Shown here in pieces: positions 8,908 through 17,182 of a stretch of 64,000 nucleotides of DNA (the first letter of the stretch is position 1; each line of letters begins with the position of its first letter). Origin of the DNA: Opitutales bacterium (GTDB lineage: Bacteria > Verrucomicrobiota > Verrucomicrobiia > Opitutales > JABSRG01); NCBI GenBank assembly GCA_028280845.1, contig JANQKZ010000035.1:124001-188000 (forward strand), read 5' to 3'. A model generated the notes under the pieces. The model did no database searches and was not told the origin of the DNA. It worked only from the letters and a program-made list of their open reading frames with translations. The position numbers and the translations under genes were made by a program.

Positions 8908-10308
8908 ATGGCTGAGAATACAAAATATGATTTAGTCGTAATTGGCGGTGGCCCAGCGGGCTACGCCGGTGCGATACGAGCAGGTCAGCTTGGAAAGAAA
9001 GTGGCCTGTATCGAGATGGAACGCCCTGGCGGGACTTGCTTAAACTGGGGGTGTATTCCGACTAAGGCCCTCTTGAAAAGTGCTGAGTTGTTTAAGACCC
9101 TTGCGGATACCGATGCGTTTGGTTTTTCTGTGGGCGAGCCGACTGTCGATTGGGAAAAGGTGATCCAGCGGTCACGGGGCGTGGCCGACCGGATGGCGAG
9201 TGGGGTAGAGTTTCTCTTTAAGAAAAACAAGGTCGACCACTTTGAGGGGAAGGCTCAGGTCACGGTGCCGGGAATGGTGGAAGTGATTGAGGGCAAAGAT
9301 AAAGGCAAGGTGTTGATGACGGAGAATATTCTCATCGCCACAGGTTGCCGCGCGCGGACGCTTCCGGATCTGAAAGTGGATGGGGAGCGGGTCATGACCT
9401 CCCGAGAGGCCCTGGTGATGAAGAAGAAACCGAAGTCAGTCCTGATTGTAGGGGCTGGTGCGATCGGAGTGGAATTTGCCTATTTCCTGCAAAGTTTCGG
9501 GTCCGAAGTGACCCTGGTAGAAATGCTCGATGACATTGTCCCGGTCGAAGACACGGATGTGTCCAAGGTTTTAGCCCGCTCCTTCAAGAAGGGCGGCATG
9601 AAAGTGCATACGGGAACCCGAGTCGAAAACATCGAAGTTCAGAAAACCCAGGTGAAGGCAGAGTTGGTGGCCGGGGATAAGCGCGAGAAGATTACAACGG
9701 ACAGCCTGTTGCTTTCCATCGGCGTGGTGCCCAACACAGATGGCCTATTCAGCAACAAGGTTAAAGTTAATTTGGACAAGCGCGGTTACCTGGAGGTCAA
9801 TGATCGCTATGAAACCTCGGCCAAAGGCGTTTATGCGGCTGGGGATATCATCGGCCCGCCCTGGTTGGCCCACGTGGCGACTTGGGAATCCCTCCAGGCG
9901 GTGAATGGCATGTTTGGTCATGGCGTACCGCGCCGGGTGAAAGAATTCCCGGGATGCACCTACTGCGTTCCGCAAATTGCCAGTGTGGGCATGACCGAGC
10001 GCGAAGCAAAAGAAAAGGGCCTGAACTACAAGGTCGGTAAGTTTCCCTTCACGGCTTCGGGTAAGGCGGTGGCCTCGGGGCATTCCGAAGGTTTTGTCAA
10101 AATTCTGACCGAGGAACCTTATGGCGAAATTCTGGGGGCTCACATCATCGGCCATGATGCGACCGAGCTTATCGCGGAGTATGCACTCGCCATGCGGAAT
10201 GAAATTACGGCCGACGACATCCACGCCACGATCCACGCGCACCCGACTTTGTCGGAGGCCCTCATGGAAGCAGCAGCCGATTCGGTGGGAGAAGCGATCC
10301 ATATCTAG
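8908..10308 (+). CDS. lpdA: dihydrolipoyl dehydrogenase
   Basis: VIGGGPAGYAGAIRAGQLGKKVACIE...GGTCLNWGCIPTKALL disulfide motif; C-terminal HAHPTLSEALMEAA. Confidence 0.96.
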   Translation: MAENTKYDLVVIGGGPAGYAGAIRAGQLGKKVACIEMERPGGTCLNWGCIPTKALLKSAELFKTLADTDAFGFSVGEPTVDWEKVIQRSRGVADRMASGVEFLFKKNKVDHFEGKAQVTVPGMVEVIEGKDKGKVLMTENILIATGCRARTLPDLKVDGERVMTSREALVMKKKPKSVLIVGAGAIGVEFAYFLQSFGSEVTLVEMLDDIVPVEDTDVSKVLARSFKKGGMKVHTGTRVENIEVQKTQVKAELVAGDKREKITTDSLLLSIGVVPNTDGLFSNKVKVNLDKRGYLEVNDRYETSAKGVYAAGDIIGPPWLAHVATWESLQAVNGMFGHGVPRRVKEFPGCTYCVPQIASVGMTEREAKEKGLNYKVGKFPFTASGKAVASGHSEGFVKILTEEPYGEILGAHIIGHDATELIAEYALAMRNEITADDIHATIHAHPTLSEALMEAAADSVGEAIHI

Positions 10309-10367
10309 CCACCGGCTCATCAGTCTTCATACAAAAACCATCGCACGGAAATTGCGGTGAGTGGACA

Positions 10368-11192
10368 TTGGTAGGGAAATCACCAGATTCAAGAATCATT
10401 GAAGCCATCGGGCTGACTATTCGCCGCGACGGGATCACCTTGCTTGACGAGCTGGATTGGTGTGTGCATGCGGGAGAGCATTGGTTTATTCTCGGTCCCA
10501 ACGGTTCAGGGAAAACCACTTTATTGAATGCCCTGCTGGGGAATCTGGTGCCCACCTCCGGACAGGTCTCGATGCTGGGGAAAACCTATGGTGAATCCAA
10601 TTGGGACAAAATTCGAGGGCAGGTTGGATTGGTCAGCAACAGTTTGGGGCGCCGGGTAGAACCCTACCAACTGACCGAGGAAGTCCTTCTCAGTGGGTTG
10701 CGTGGTATGGTTAATTTCTGGGGTCGAGTTCAAGCCAGGGAGGCAAGCGCTGTCACCGCGATGATGGAGCGTCTCGGGGTGGCTGCCTTGAAGGGCAGGC
10801 CCTGGGCGGTGCTATCCCAGGGGGAACGGCAACGGCTCCTGATCGGGCGGGCCCTGATTGCCGATCCGAAATTACTCTTTCTGGATGAACCGTGCGCTGG
10901 CCTGGATCCGGTGGCCCGTGAGTCGTTCCTCAAATTCCTGCAGAAAACCCTGGGAGCCCCGGGAGAGTTGTCAGCCGTCCTGGTAACTCACCACGTAGAA
11001 GAGATTCTGCCTCGCTTTAAATATGGTTTGTTATTGCGGCAGGGGCAGTGTGTGGCGACCGGTCCGAAGGCAGACTTGATGACGCCTCAAATTATGCGAG
11101 AGGCCTTTGGGCCAAAAGTAATTCTAAATTCAGTCGGACAGGGGTGGGAGTTGAAGGTAAGGGGACGACCGGGTATGTTGGGGGAAAGTTGA
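10368..11192 (+). CDS. ABC transporter ATP-binding protein
   Basis: LGPNGSGKTTLLNAL Walker A, LSQGERQRLLIGRALIADPKLLFLDEPCAGLD signature and Walker B. Confidence 0.93.
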   Translation: MVGKSPDSRIIEAIGLTIRRDGITLLDELDWCVHAGEHWFILGPNGSGKTTLLNALLGNLVPTSGQVSMLGKTYGESNWDKIRGQVGLVSNSLGRRVEPYQLTEEVLLSGLRGMVNFWGRVQAREASAVTAMMERLGVAALKGRPWAVLSQGERQRLLIGRALIADPKLLFLDEPCAGLDPVARESFLKFLQKTLGAPGELSAVLVTHHVEEILPRFKYGLLLRQGQCVATGPKADLMTPQIMREAFGPKVILNSVGQGWELKVRGRPGMLGES

Positions 11193-11229
11193 TGACATTA
11201 CAGGATGAATGTGGAAAACCACGAGGCCC

Positions 11230-12393
11230 CTAGTCCACTTTCCTGAAGACCATGACAGTTTCTCCCTCTGCGTTCATCAGGTTGAGTCGGAGGTTTGCAA
11301 TGGTGAATGAAGTCGTTTCTCTGAGGGCCCTCAGGAAATTGGTTTCGAGATCACCGGGGCACATCCGGCGTGTCATGGCCCCGGGATCAATTTTGAGCTG
11401 ATTCTCACTGGTTAGAAAGGAAGCGCTGAACTGGTTGCAGCCCGTATTTCCCATTGCCCGCATATCGCGCAGGTGAAATTCGATCATGGGGTGTTGGTGG
11501 TTTTCCCGGGAGGGCTCGAACGGATTTCCAAAGACAGCAACTAAGGCCCATATATCGTTGAGACGGAGATCGGCATCTTCCGGGTAGGGCATGTTGGCTG
11601 GACGGGGACTATCGCCACCGACCTGGGCGGATTCATCCCGGAAGTCAAGGGTGCCACCACCCTGTAGGAAAAGTGTCAGCGTGTTGCCGTTGATGGAAAA
11701 ACTACGCGCCTTTTCGATGGCATCAAACAGATCGACTTCCCTGGTGTCCGGACAGGCTTTCCGGGTCAACGCAAGCGGTCGCTCAAGATCTATGGAAAAG
11801 GCGGAGATCTTGTTGATGGTGGCCTCAAACGTGTTGCATCCCGAAAAACCGGTGAGAGTCTGAGTGTCTAACTCAAATCTTATGAAAGGAGTGTTGGCCC
11901 GATCGCTTTCCCAGGATTCGCCCATTGCGGATTGAAGAATCCAATAGCCATGGGGTCGAGCCAGGGTGCTGGCGAGGAAGCTGGCCTCCCGAGTAAAGCG
12001 CATCGACCCCTCCCTGGTTTTTACAATAAGGTGTTCCCCTTCAATCCGGTAACTCATCACGGCCCCTAGAGCTTTGGCGAACCGATCGGGAAACTCACTC
12101 TGGCACGCCATCATAGTTGAGGCTAGCAAACCGATTTCGATGGTATCCTCGTTGACTTCAACTGCCCCATTGAAGTTGTTGCACCCATCATTGCCGGCAA
12201 TCCGGCCTGTAGTCGTGTCTACCATAAGGATGGGATGTTTCGGGGCCGTTTCTCCCTGGGTGAACCGTTCGCCATTAAAGGTGTAGAGGACCCAAGTTCC
12301 ATCAATAGGTGGGGTAGCCAGGAGGGATGTGGTTTGGCCAAAGCCAATTAACGTAAAAAGGAGGAGTTTAATAAAAAGGTAATCAGTTTTCAT
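11230..12393 (-). CDS. exported protein with three tandem META (HslJ-like) domains
   Basis: Signal peptide; three repeats around GNDGCNNFNG / GFSGCNTFEA / GNTGCNQFSA each followed by a second Cys (MMACQ, RKACP, RRMCP). Confidence 0.9.
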   Translation of the reverse strand: MKTDYLFIKLLLFTLIGFGQTTSLLATPPIDGTWVLYTFNGERFTQGETAPKHPILMVDTTTGRIAGNDGCNNFNGAVEVNEDTIEIGLLASTMMACQSEFPDRFAKALGAVMSYRIEGEHLIVKTREGSMRFTREASFLASTLARPHGYWILQSAMGESWESDRANTPFIRFELDTQTLTGFSGCNTFEATINKISAFSIDLERPLALTRKACPDTREVDLFDAIEKARSFSINGNTLTLFLQGGGTLDFRDESAQVGGDSPRPANMPYPEDADLRLNDIWALVAVFGNPFEPSRENHQHPMIEFHLRDMRAMGNTGCNQFSASFLTSENQLKIDPGAMTRRMCPGDLETNFLRALRETTSFTIANLRLNLMNAEGETVMVFRKVD

Positions 12394-12449
12394 AGATGAC
12401 CTATCGGTCTTATTTGGTTGGGTTAAGCTATTCAGGTAAGCTGTGACGA

Positions 12450-12482
12450 CATCCTAACAGCGCCATGACAGCTCCATGACAT
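12450..12482 (-). promoter_or_regulatory. Pho-box-like 11 bp direct repeats upstream of the triple-META gene
   Basis: Minus strand reads ATGTCAT-GGAG-CTGTCAT-GGCG-CTGTTAG. Confidence 0.45.
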
Positions 12483-12911
12483 TTGAGTTAACCTATTTGG
12501 TTCAATGTTAGAATAGGGCGTGTCGTTTGCAGCTCCTTTTGACGTCCTTTGTCCTGTAGTCCCTGCGCCCTTTGCCAACGACCGACTTCCCTCTCCTTCG
12601 ATCTTTCTCCACCATCGTGGCGGCTACCAGTGTCTACGCCTCCTGGGCTTTTTTGATTTTCGTCGAGGGGATGACCCCTTTGAAGCGGAATTCCAGTCGG
12701 TCCCTGTCTCTTGGGGGATCCACCACGAGCGGAAACTTGGATTTTCCGAGCTTCTGAAGAAAGAAACGGGTGAGTAATTTACCGTAACGCTAACCAATCT
12801 AAGAAAATTCCAATAAAATTTGGACAATTCCCGAACTGTGCATGGCTTTAGCTGTATATAGTTGTTATGGGACTGATCAAAAATTCTGCGCGAGGGGGTT
12901 GCGGAGAGATT

Positions 12912-13625
12912 ATGCGTTGGGGGGTGTTGGTGCCGTTTGCCTTATTTGGTATGGGCTGTGTTCATGATGACGTTGCGGTGCAGCCACAGCTCGCGTTAAA
13001 TCAGGAATTTACCGTCATGGGTGAGTATGAGGGGGTAAAATCCTTTGGGCCGTCCAAGAATGTATCCATCTACCCCACCCGTCAGCAGGATGGGGCCATG
13101 GATCTGCTGGTAGTTGCCGAAAACCACCACGGAGCCCCCGTTTACTTTGGCCGGAAAGACATCCAGATCCTCAATCGCAAGGGAGAGCCCCTGGAAATGC
13201 CGGAACTCGTTTTGCTACAAACAGAGTTGCGAGCCGAAGCGGAGGCCGAAGCTGAGCGGCTGGTTCGGGCCGACCGGATATCGAGCGGGGCCTGGGTGCC
13301 CCTCAATGGGGCGAATGTCAGTCCAAGTGAGCGCATGCGGAAGCAAGCAACCGGCAACCATTCCCTGAGTTCAAACGATATCCATACCTGGAGCGGGGGA
13401 AAGACGGAAAATCGCCTGAAATCCAAGCTGGAGCATTTACAGGCCGTGTATACAGAGCGGATGAAAGCTTTGGAGGAATCCTGGCTCGAAGAGGGATATA
13501 TCGGCCCTGGAGAGTTTTATCAGGGGGTTGTGCGAGCCCGGCTCCCGGAAGATCCTGTTGACGGGATCGTTCTCGAGATCAAGACGGGTGAAGAGTTTCA
13601 CCGGATCGAGCTGGCGATGCGATAG
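12912..13625 (+). CDS. hypothetical exported protein (possible lipoprotein)
   Basis: MRWGVLVPFALFGMGCVHDD from internal ATG; remaining sequence has no recognised domain. Confidence 0.65.
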   Translation: MRWGVLVPFALFGMGCVHDDVAVQPQLALNQEFTVMGEYEGVKSFGPSKNVSIYPTRQQDGAMDLLVVAENHHGAPVYFGRKDIQILNRKGEPLEMPELVLLQTELRAEAEAEAERLVRADRISSGAWVPLNGANVSPSERMRKQATGNHSLSSNDIHTWSGGKTENRLKSKLEHLQAVYTERMKALEESWLEEGYIGPGEFYQGVVRARLPEDPVDGIVLEIKTGEEFHRIELAMR

Positions 13626-13650
13626 AGTCGCTGATTCGGGAAATTGCCGG

Positions 13651-14514
13651 CTACTTTAATACCTGGGTGATATCAGCCAGACCTTCAAGATTCGCCTGAA
13701 GGATGACTCTGGCGTCCGCGTCATCACGATGTGACAGGATTCCAATGGTCCCCTCGAAACCGGATTCTTTCAAGAGTTGCAACATCCATTGCTCGGATTC
13801 GCCCTGACCGATGGTGAGGATTTTGGGGCCGTCCGCATGCATGCCATTCAAATTCACGGTGTATAAGTGGGGTAACATGATTTCCAGCAACAAGGGAAAT
13901 TCATCCAGCTGGGGATGGGCATGGTGGAAGTTGTAGACGATTCCGACATTGTCCATTTGCAGGGCTTCAATAATTCGGACCTGATTTCTTGGGTCACCAA
14001 ACCAGCTCCCATGGTTGTAAAGGGACACTCGGCAGCCTTGTTCAGCCGCGACGTTGGCCAACCTGCCAATCGATTCGACCGCAAACGCTAACCGTTCATC
14101 TTCTGGCAGGGAGTCGAGGTAGCGTCCAGGGAAGCTGACCCAATAGTCGGTCTGGAGACCGGTTTTTCCGACGGTTTGAATGATGGTATCGTTGGCGTTG
14201 CCAAAGGATGAGGAAAAGTCATCGCCATCCAACCAGATCCATACGGCGTCCATGGAGATTCCATGGGCTCGCATCACCTCAATTTCATGGGGGAGTTGAG
14301 GAACATGTTCGGCACGCCAGTCCCAGGCAAACCGGGAGAGGCCGAGCTCCTTTAACATGGCCGCGCGCTCTTCCGAATTTCGTTTTTCCGAATCGAAGGG
14401 GACGATGCACCAGGCAACCAGATTCTCTTTATCAAACAGGTGCTCTCCTTTTGCATATAGGTGAGATGAGGCGAAACCGGTCAGGAGGATGAGGAGGAAA
14501 AAACGAAGGATCAT
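13651..14514 (-). CDS. exported sugar phosphate isomerase/epimerase-like (xylose isomerase-like TIM barrel)
   Basis: Signal peptide; SLYNHGSWFGDPRNQVRIIEALQMDNVGIVYNFHHAHPQLDEFP. Confidence 0.82.
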   Translation of the reverse strand: MILRFFLLILLTGFASSHLYAKGEHLFDKENLVAWCIVPFDSEKRNSEERAAMLKELGLSRFAWDWRAEHVPQLPHEIEVMRAHGISMDAVWIWLDGDDFSSSFGNANDTIIQTVGKTGLQTDYWVSFPGRYLDSLPEDERLAFAVESIGRLANVAAEQGCRVSLYNHGSWFGDPRNQVRIIEALQMDNVGIVYNFHHAHPQLDEFPLLLEIMLPHLYTVNLNGMHADGPKILTIGQGESEQWMLQLLKESGFEGTIGILSHRDDADARVILQANLEGLADITQVLK

Positions 14515-14540
14515 GAAGCATCCGTAGTCTAATTGTGTAG

Positions 14541-14870
14541 CTACCTCAACATCGTTCGGATCTTAGGATTGCGATAAATGATCTCCGCATGCTCGAGTTG
14601 AAAGCCGATAAAGCCATTGGTTCAGAGTAGTCCACCAAATCGGGCATTTGAAATCGCATTAACCTGGACGCCATTGACATCATATCGTGCAGCGTCTCCA
14701 CGTACCTCCAGGCGAACCGTATTCCATCCGGGGCGTTCTTCATCGGACCAGTGACCCCACCAGGTAAATTCATTGTCCGGCATTTCATGGGCCTGTCCCT
14801 CGGCATCGATGCCAAGCGCGGTAGGGCATCGGATGGGGTATCGGATAGACATGGACTCACTTTCATGAAT
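14541..14870 (-). pseudogene. 5'-truncated remnant of a DUF1080 / 3-keto-disaccharide hydrolase-like gene
   Basis: One minus frame reads DNEFTWWGHWSDEERPGWNTVRLEVRGDAARYDVNGVQVNAISNARFGGLL*TNGFIGFQLEHAEIIYRNPKIRTMLR* with an in-frame TGA at 14622-14624 and no convincing 5' half. Confidence 0.72.
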
Positions 14871-14918
14871 AAGCTTCCCCCCTATACAACGTCTAACCAT
14901 CTCACCGTTGTCTGCTCC

Positions 14919-15824
14919 ATGAATCGTCGAACCTTTGTCACGACCACTGCCCTGGCCGCCGGGGCATATCCCCTGACTGCTGCTATGAAAAAAAGCATCC
15001 CCCATATCGCAACCAACGTATATCCCTGGTTTACTTTTTACCAAAGAAGGAATCGGGATTGGAATGCAGACGTCTCCGCTGGTTTGAAGGAAGTGGCCCA
15101 GACCGGCGTGGATGGCTTTGAGGCGATGGGAAACTCGCCCGAACAGGTTCGGTCTCTCGGGCCCCTGCTGGAACTGAATCAGCTGGAGATGCGATCCATC
15201 TACGTGAATAGTGTGCTGCATGATGCCGGGCGAGCCGCGCAATCCATAGATGAAGCGTTGGCCATTGCTGAGGCCGCTAAACCGCTCGGAGTCCAGGTCG
15301 TCGTGACGAACCCCAGCCCAATCCGGTGGGGTGGCCCAGAAAATAAAAATGATGATGAATTGATGGAGCAGGCCAGCAATCTGGATCAGCTGGGAAAAAG
15401 TTTGAAGCGTATGGGACTTACATTGGCCTATCACAATCATGATGCTGAGCTTCGGGAAGGAGGGCGCGAGTTTCATCATATGTTAACGGCGACTGATCCA
15501 GAGGTGGTTAAATTCTGCCTGGACTCGCATTGGGTCTTTCGAGGCTGCGGGGATTCCGAGGTTGCCCTATTCGATGCGGTTCAGCATTACCGCGAGCGAA
15601 TCGTTGAACTGCACTTACGGCAGTCCAAGGCCGGGGTTTGGACAGAGGTGTTTGAGATGGAAGGCGATATCGCCTACCATCGGTTGTTTCACATGCTGGA
15701 TGAATGGAAGATCAAACCGCTCCTGGTGCTGGAGCAAGCTGTGGAAGCCGGGTCACCTGATACCCTTGATGCCGTAACTGCCCACCGACATGGGCGGCGG
15801 AATTTAGAGCAGGCGCTCGTCTGA
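14919..15824 (+). CDS. sugar phosphate isomerase/epimerase family protein with Tat-like signal
   Basis: MNRRTFVTTTALAAGA leader from internal ATG; LAYHNHDAELREGGREFHHML...KFCLDSHWVFRGC xylose-isomerase-like motifs. Confidence 0.88.
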   Translation: MNRRTFVTTTALAAGAYPLTAAMKKSIPHIATNVYPWFTFYQRRNRDWNADVSAGLKEVAQTGVDGFEAMGNSPEQVRSLGPLLELNQLEMRSIYVNSVLHDAGRAAQSIDEALAIAEAAKPLGVQVVVTNPSPIRWGGPENKNDDELMEQASNLDQLGKSLKRMGLTLAYHNHDAELREGGREFHHMLTATDPEVVKFCLDSHWVFRGCGDSEVALFDAVQHYRERIVELHLRQSKAGVWTEVFEMEGDIAYHRLFHMLDEWKIKPLLVLEQAVEAGSPDTLDAVTAHRHGRRNLEQALV

Positions 15825-15881
15825 GGCCCCTGTATCTCTTGGAACTGTCCCCTCCCGGAAGGAGAATGTCCCCCCTTATTC

Positions 15882-16922
15882 ATGGCTTCGTCCATCACCC
15901 GAGAATTTCTCCAGTCCCTCGCTGAAGCTGAGGGATTAGCCTTGTTTGGTGTGGTGGAATTGGGAAGGGAGCCCGACTTTGAACGCTATACCGAATGGCT
16001 GGATGCCAGCATGCATGCAGGAATGGAATACATGGCCCATAATCAGGATAAGCGAGAGCATCCAACCCGACTCCTTCCCGGGGCGACGCGGGCCCTGATT
16101 TTTGGGATGCCGTACTACCTGGGGGATACCCCGGACGATCGCGAGGCGGGGCCGCTGATTGCGCAATATGCCCGGCTGCCCGATTACCATAAGCATCTCA
16201 AACGTAAGTTGAAGGCGATTCAACACGCACTGGAGGACCGGAATCCGGAGATTGCTTGCCGTGTGGCGGTGGATACGCTGCCCCTGCTTGAACGAGCTCT
16301 GGCCGCAAGGGGAACGCTCGGATTTATCGGAAAGAACACGCTGTTTATTCATCCTACCCTGGGGAGTTTTTACTTGTTGGGTGAAATCCTTTCGAACTTG
16401 GATATCCCGCCTGACACGAAAGAAACGGTCACTCCGTCGCGCCGATCGAAGACGCTGGGTGGATGCGGATCCTGCAAACTTTGCCAGGAGGCCTGTCCAA
16501 CCGGGGCCCTGGATACCGCCTACCGACTGGATGCCCGAAAATGCCTGTCTTATTGGACGATTGAGCATCGTGGACCTATCCCAAAATCGTTCTGGCATGG
16601 GGTAGGGAAGTATATCTTCGGGTGCGATATTTGTCAGTTGGTCTGCCCTTACAACGAGGCGATTCCGGCAGTGTCCACCGAGCAGGTTCGGCTGGGCAAA
16701 ACGGTAGACCTTTACCAGGTCGCCACAATGGACCAGGAGACTTACGTGACCCTGTTTGGAGGAACCCCGATGACGCGCGCAAAGAAAGTGGGGCTCCAAC
16801 GCAATGCGTTGATTGCCATGTTTGTCCATAACGACAGCAGGCTGGCCCAGGCCCTTGAGCAGCTGCAGGGGACCGAGGATCCAGGGATCCGGGAGACGAT
16901 CCAGGAGATCGAGCGGTCCTGA
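15882..16922 (+). CDS. queG: epoxyqueuosine reductase
   Basis: GGCGSCKLCQEACPTGALDTAYRLDARKCLSYWTIEHRGPIP...FGCDICQLVCPYN double 4Fe-4S motifs. Confidence 0.95.
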   Translation: MASSITREFLQSLAEAEGLALFGVVELGREPDFERYTEWLDASMHAGMEYMAHNQDKREHPTRLLPGATRALIFGMPYYLGDTPDDREAGPLIAQYARLPDYHKHLKRKLKAIQHALEDRNPEIACRVAVDTLPLLERALAARGTLGFIGKNTLFIHPTLGSFYLLGEILSNLDIPPDTKETVTPSRRSKTLGGCGSCKLCQEACPTGALDTAYRLDARKCLSYWTIEHRGPIPKSFWHGVGKYIFGCDICQLVCPYNEAIPAVSTEQVRLGKTVDLYQVATMDQETYVTLFGGTPMTRAKKVGLQRNALIAMFVHNDSRLAQALEQLQGTEDPGIRETIQEIERS

Positions 16923-16949
16923 TAAACGACGTATTTCGCCATCTGCTTC

Positions 16950-17093
16950 ATTACTGTAATCTAACAGGGGTTTAGACAGCGGATGCCGGGCGGCCTAGGA
17001 ATTAACCCTGAAAAATATACCCTTCTGTTAAATCCCTAAATTCGAAACCTACCCACCCTCGATTCCTACCCATCGACCTTACATTACTGTAAT
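16950..17093. promoter_or_regulatory. Two identical dyad sites ATTACTGTAAT upstream of the TonB-dependent receptor
   Basis: ATTAC-T-GTAAT at 16950-16960 and 17083-17093. Confidence 0.45.
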
Positions 17094-17182
17094 AGGCCCT
17101 AGGTGGACTGTGCCTGAATTCAGGGAATGATCAACAAACTGAGCTATTCTGCTTAACTAGAACCCACAACCACACAAGAAAC

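Noticed and set aside
14622-15479. 285 aa minus-strand ORF as an intact gene
   Set aside because: Only its last ~70 residues are DUF1080-like; the rest is antisense to the xylose-isomerase-like gene, so it is treated as a pseudogene remnant
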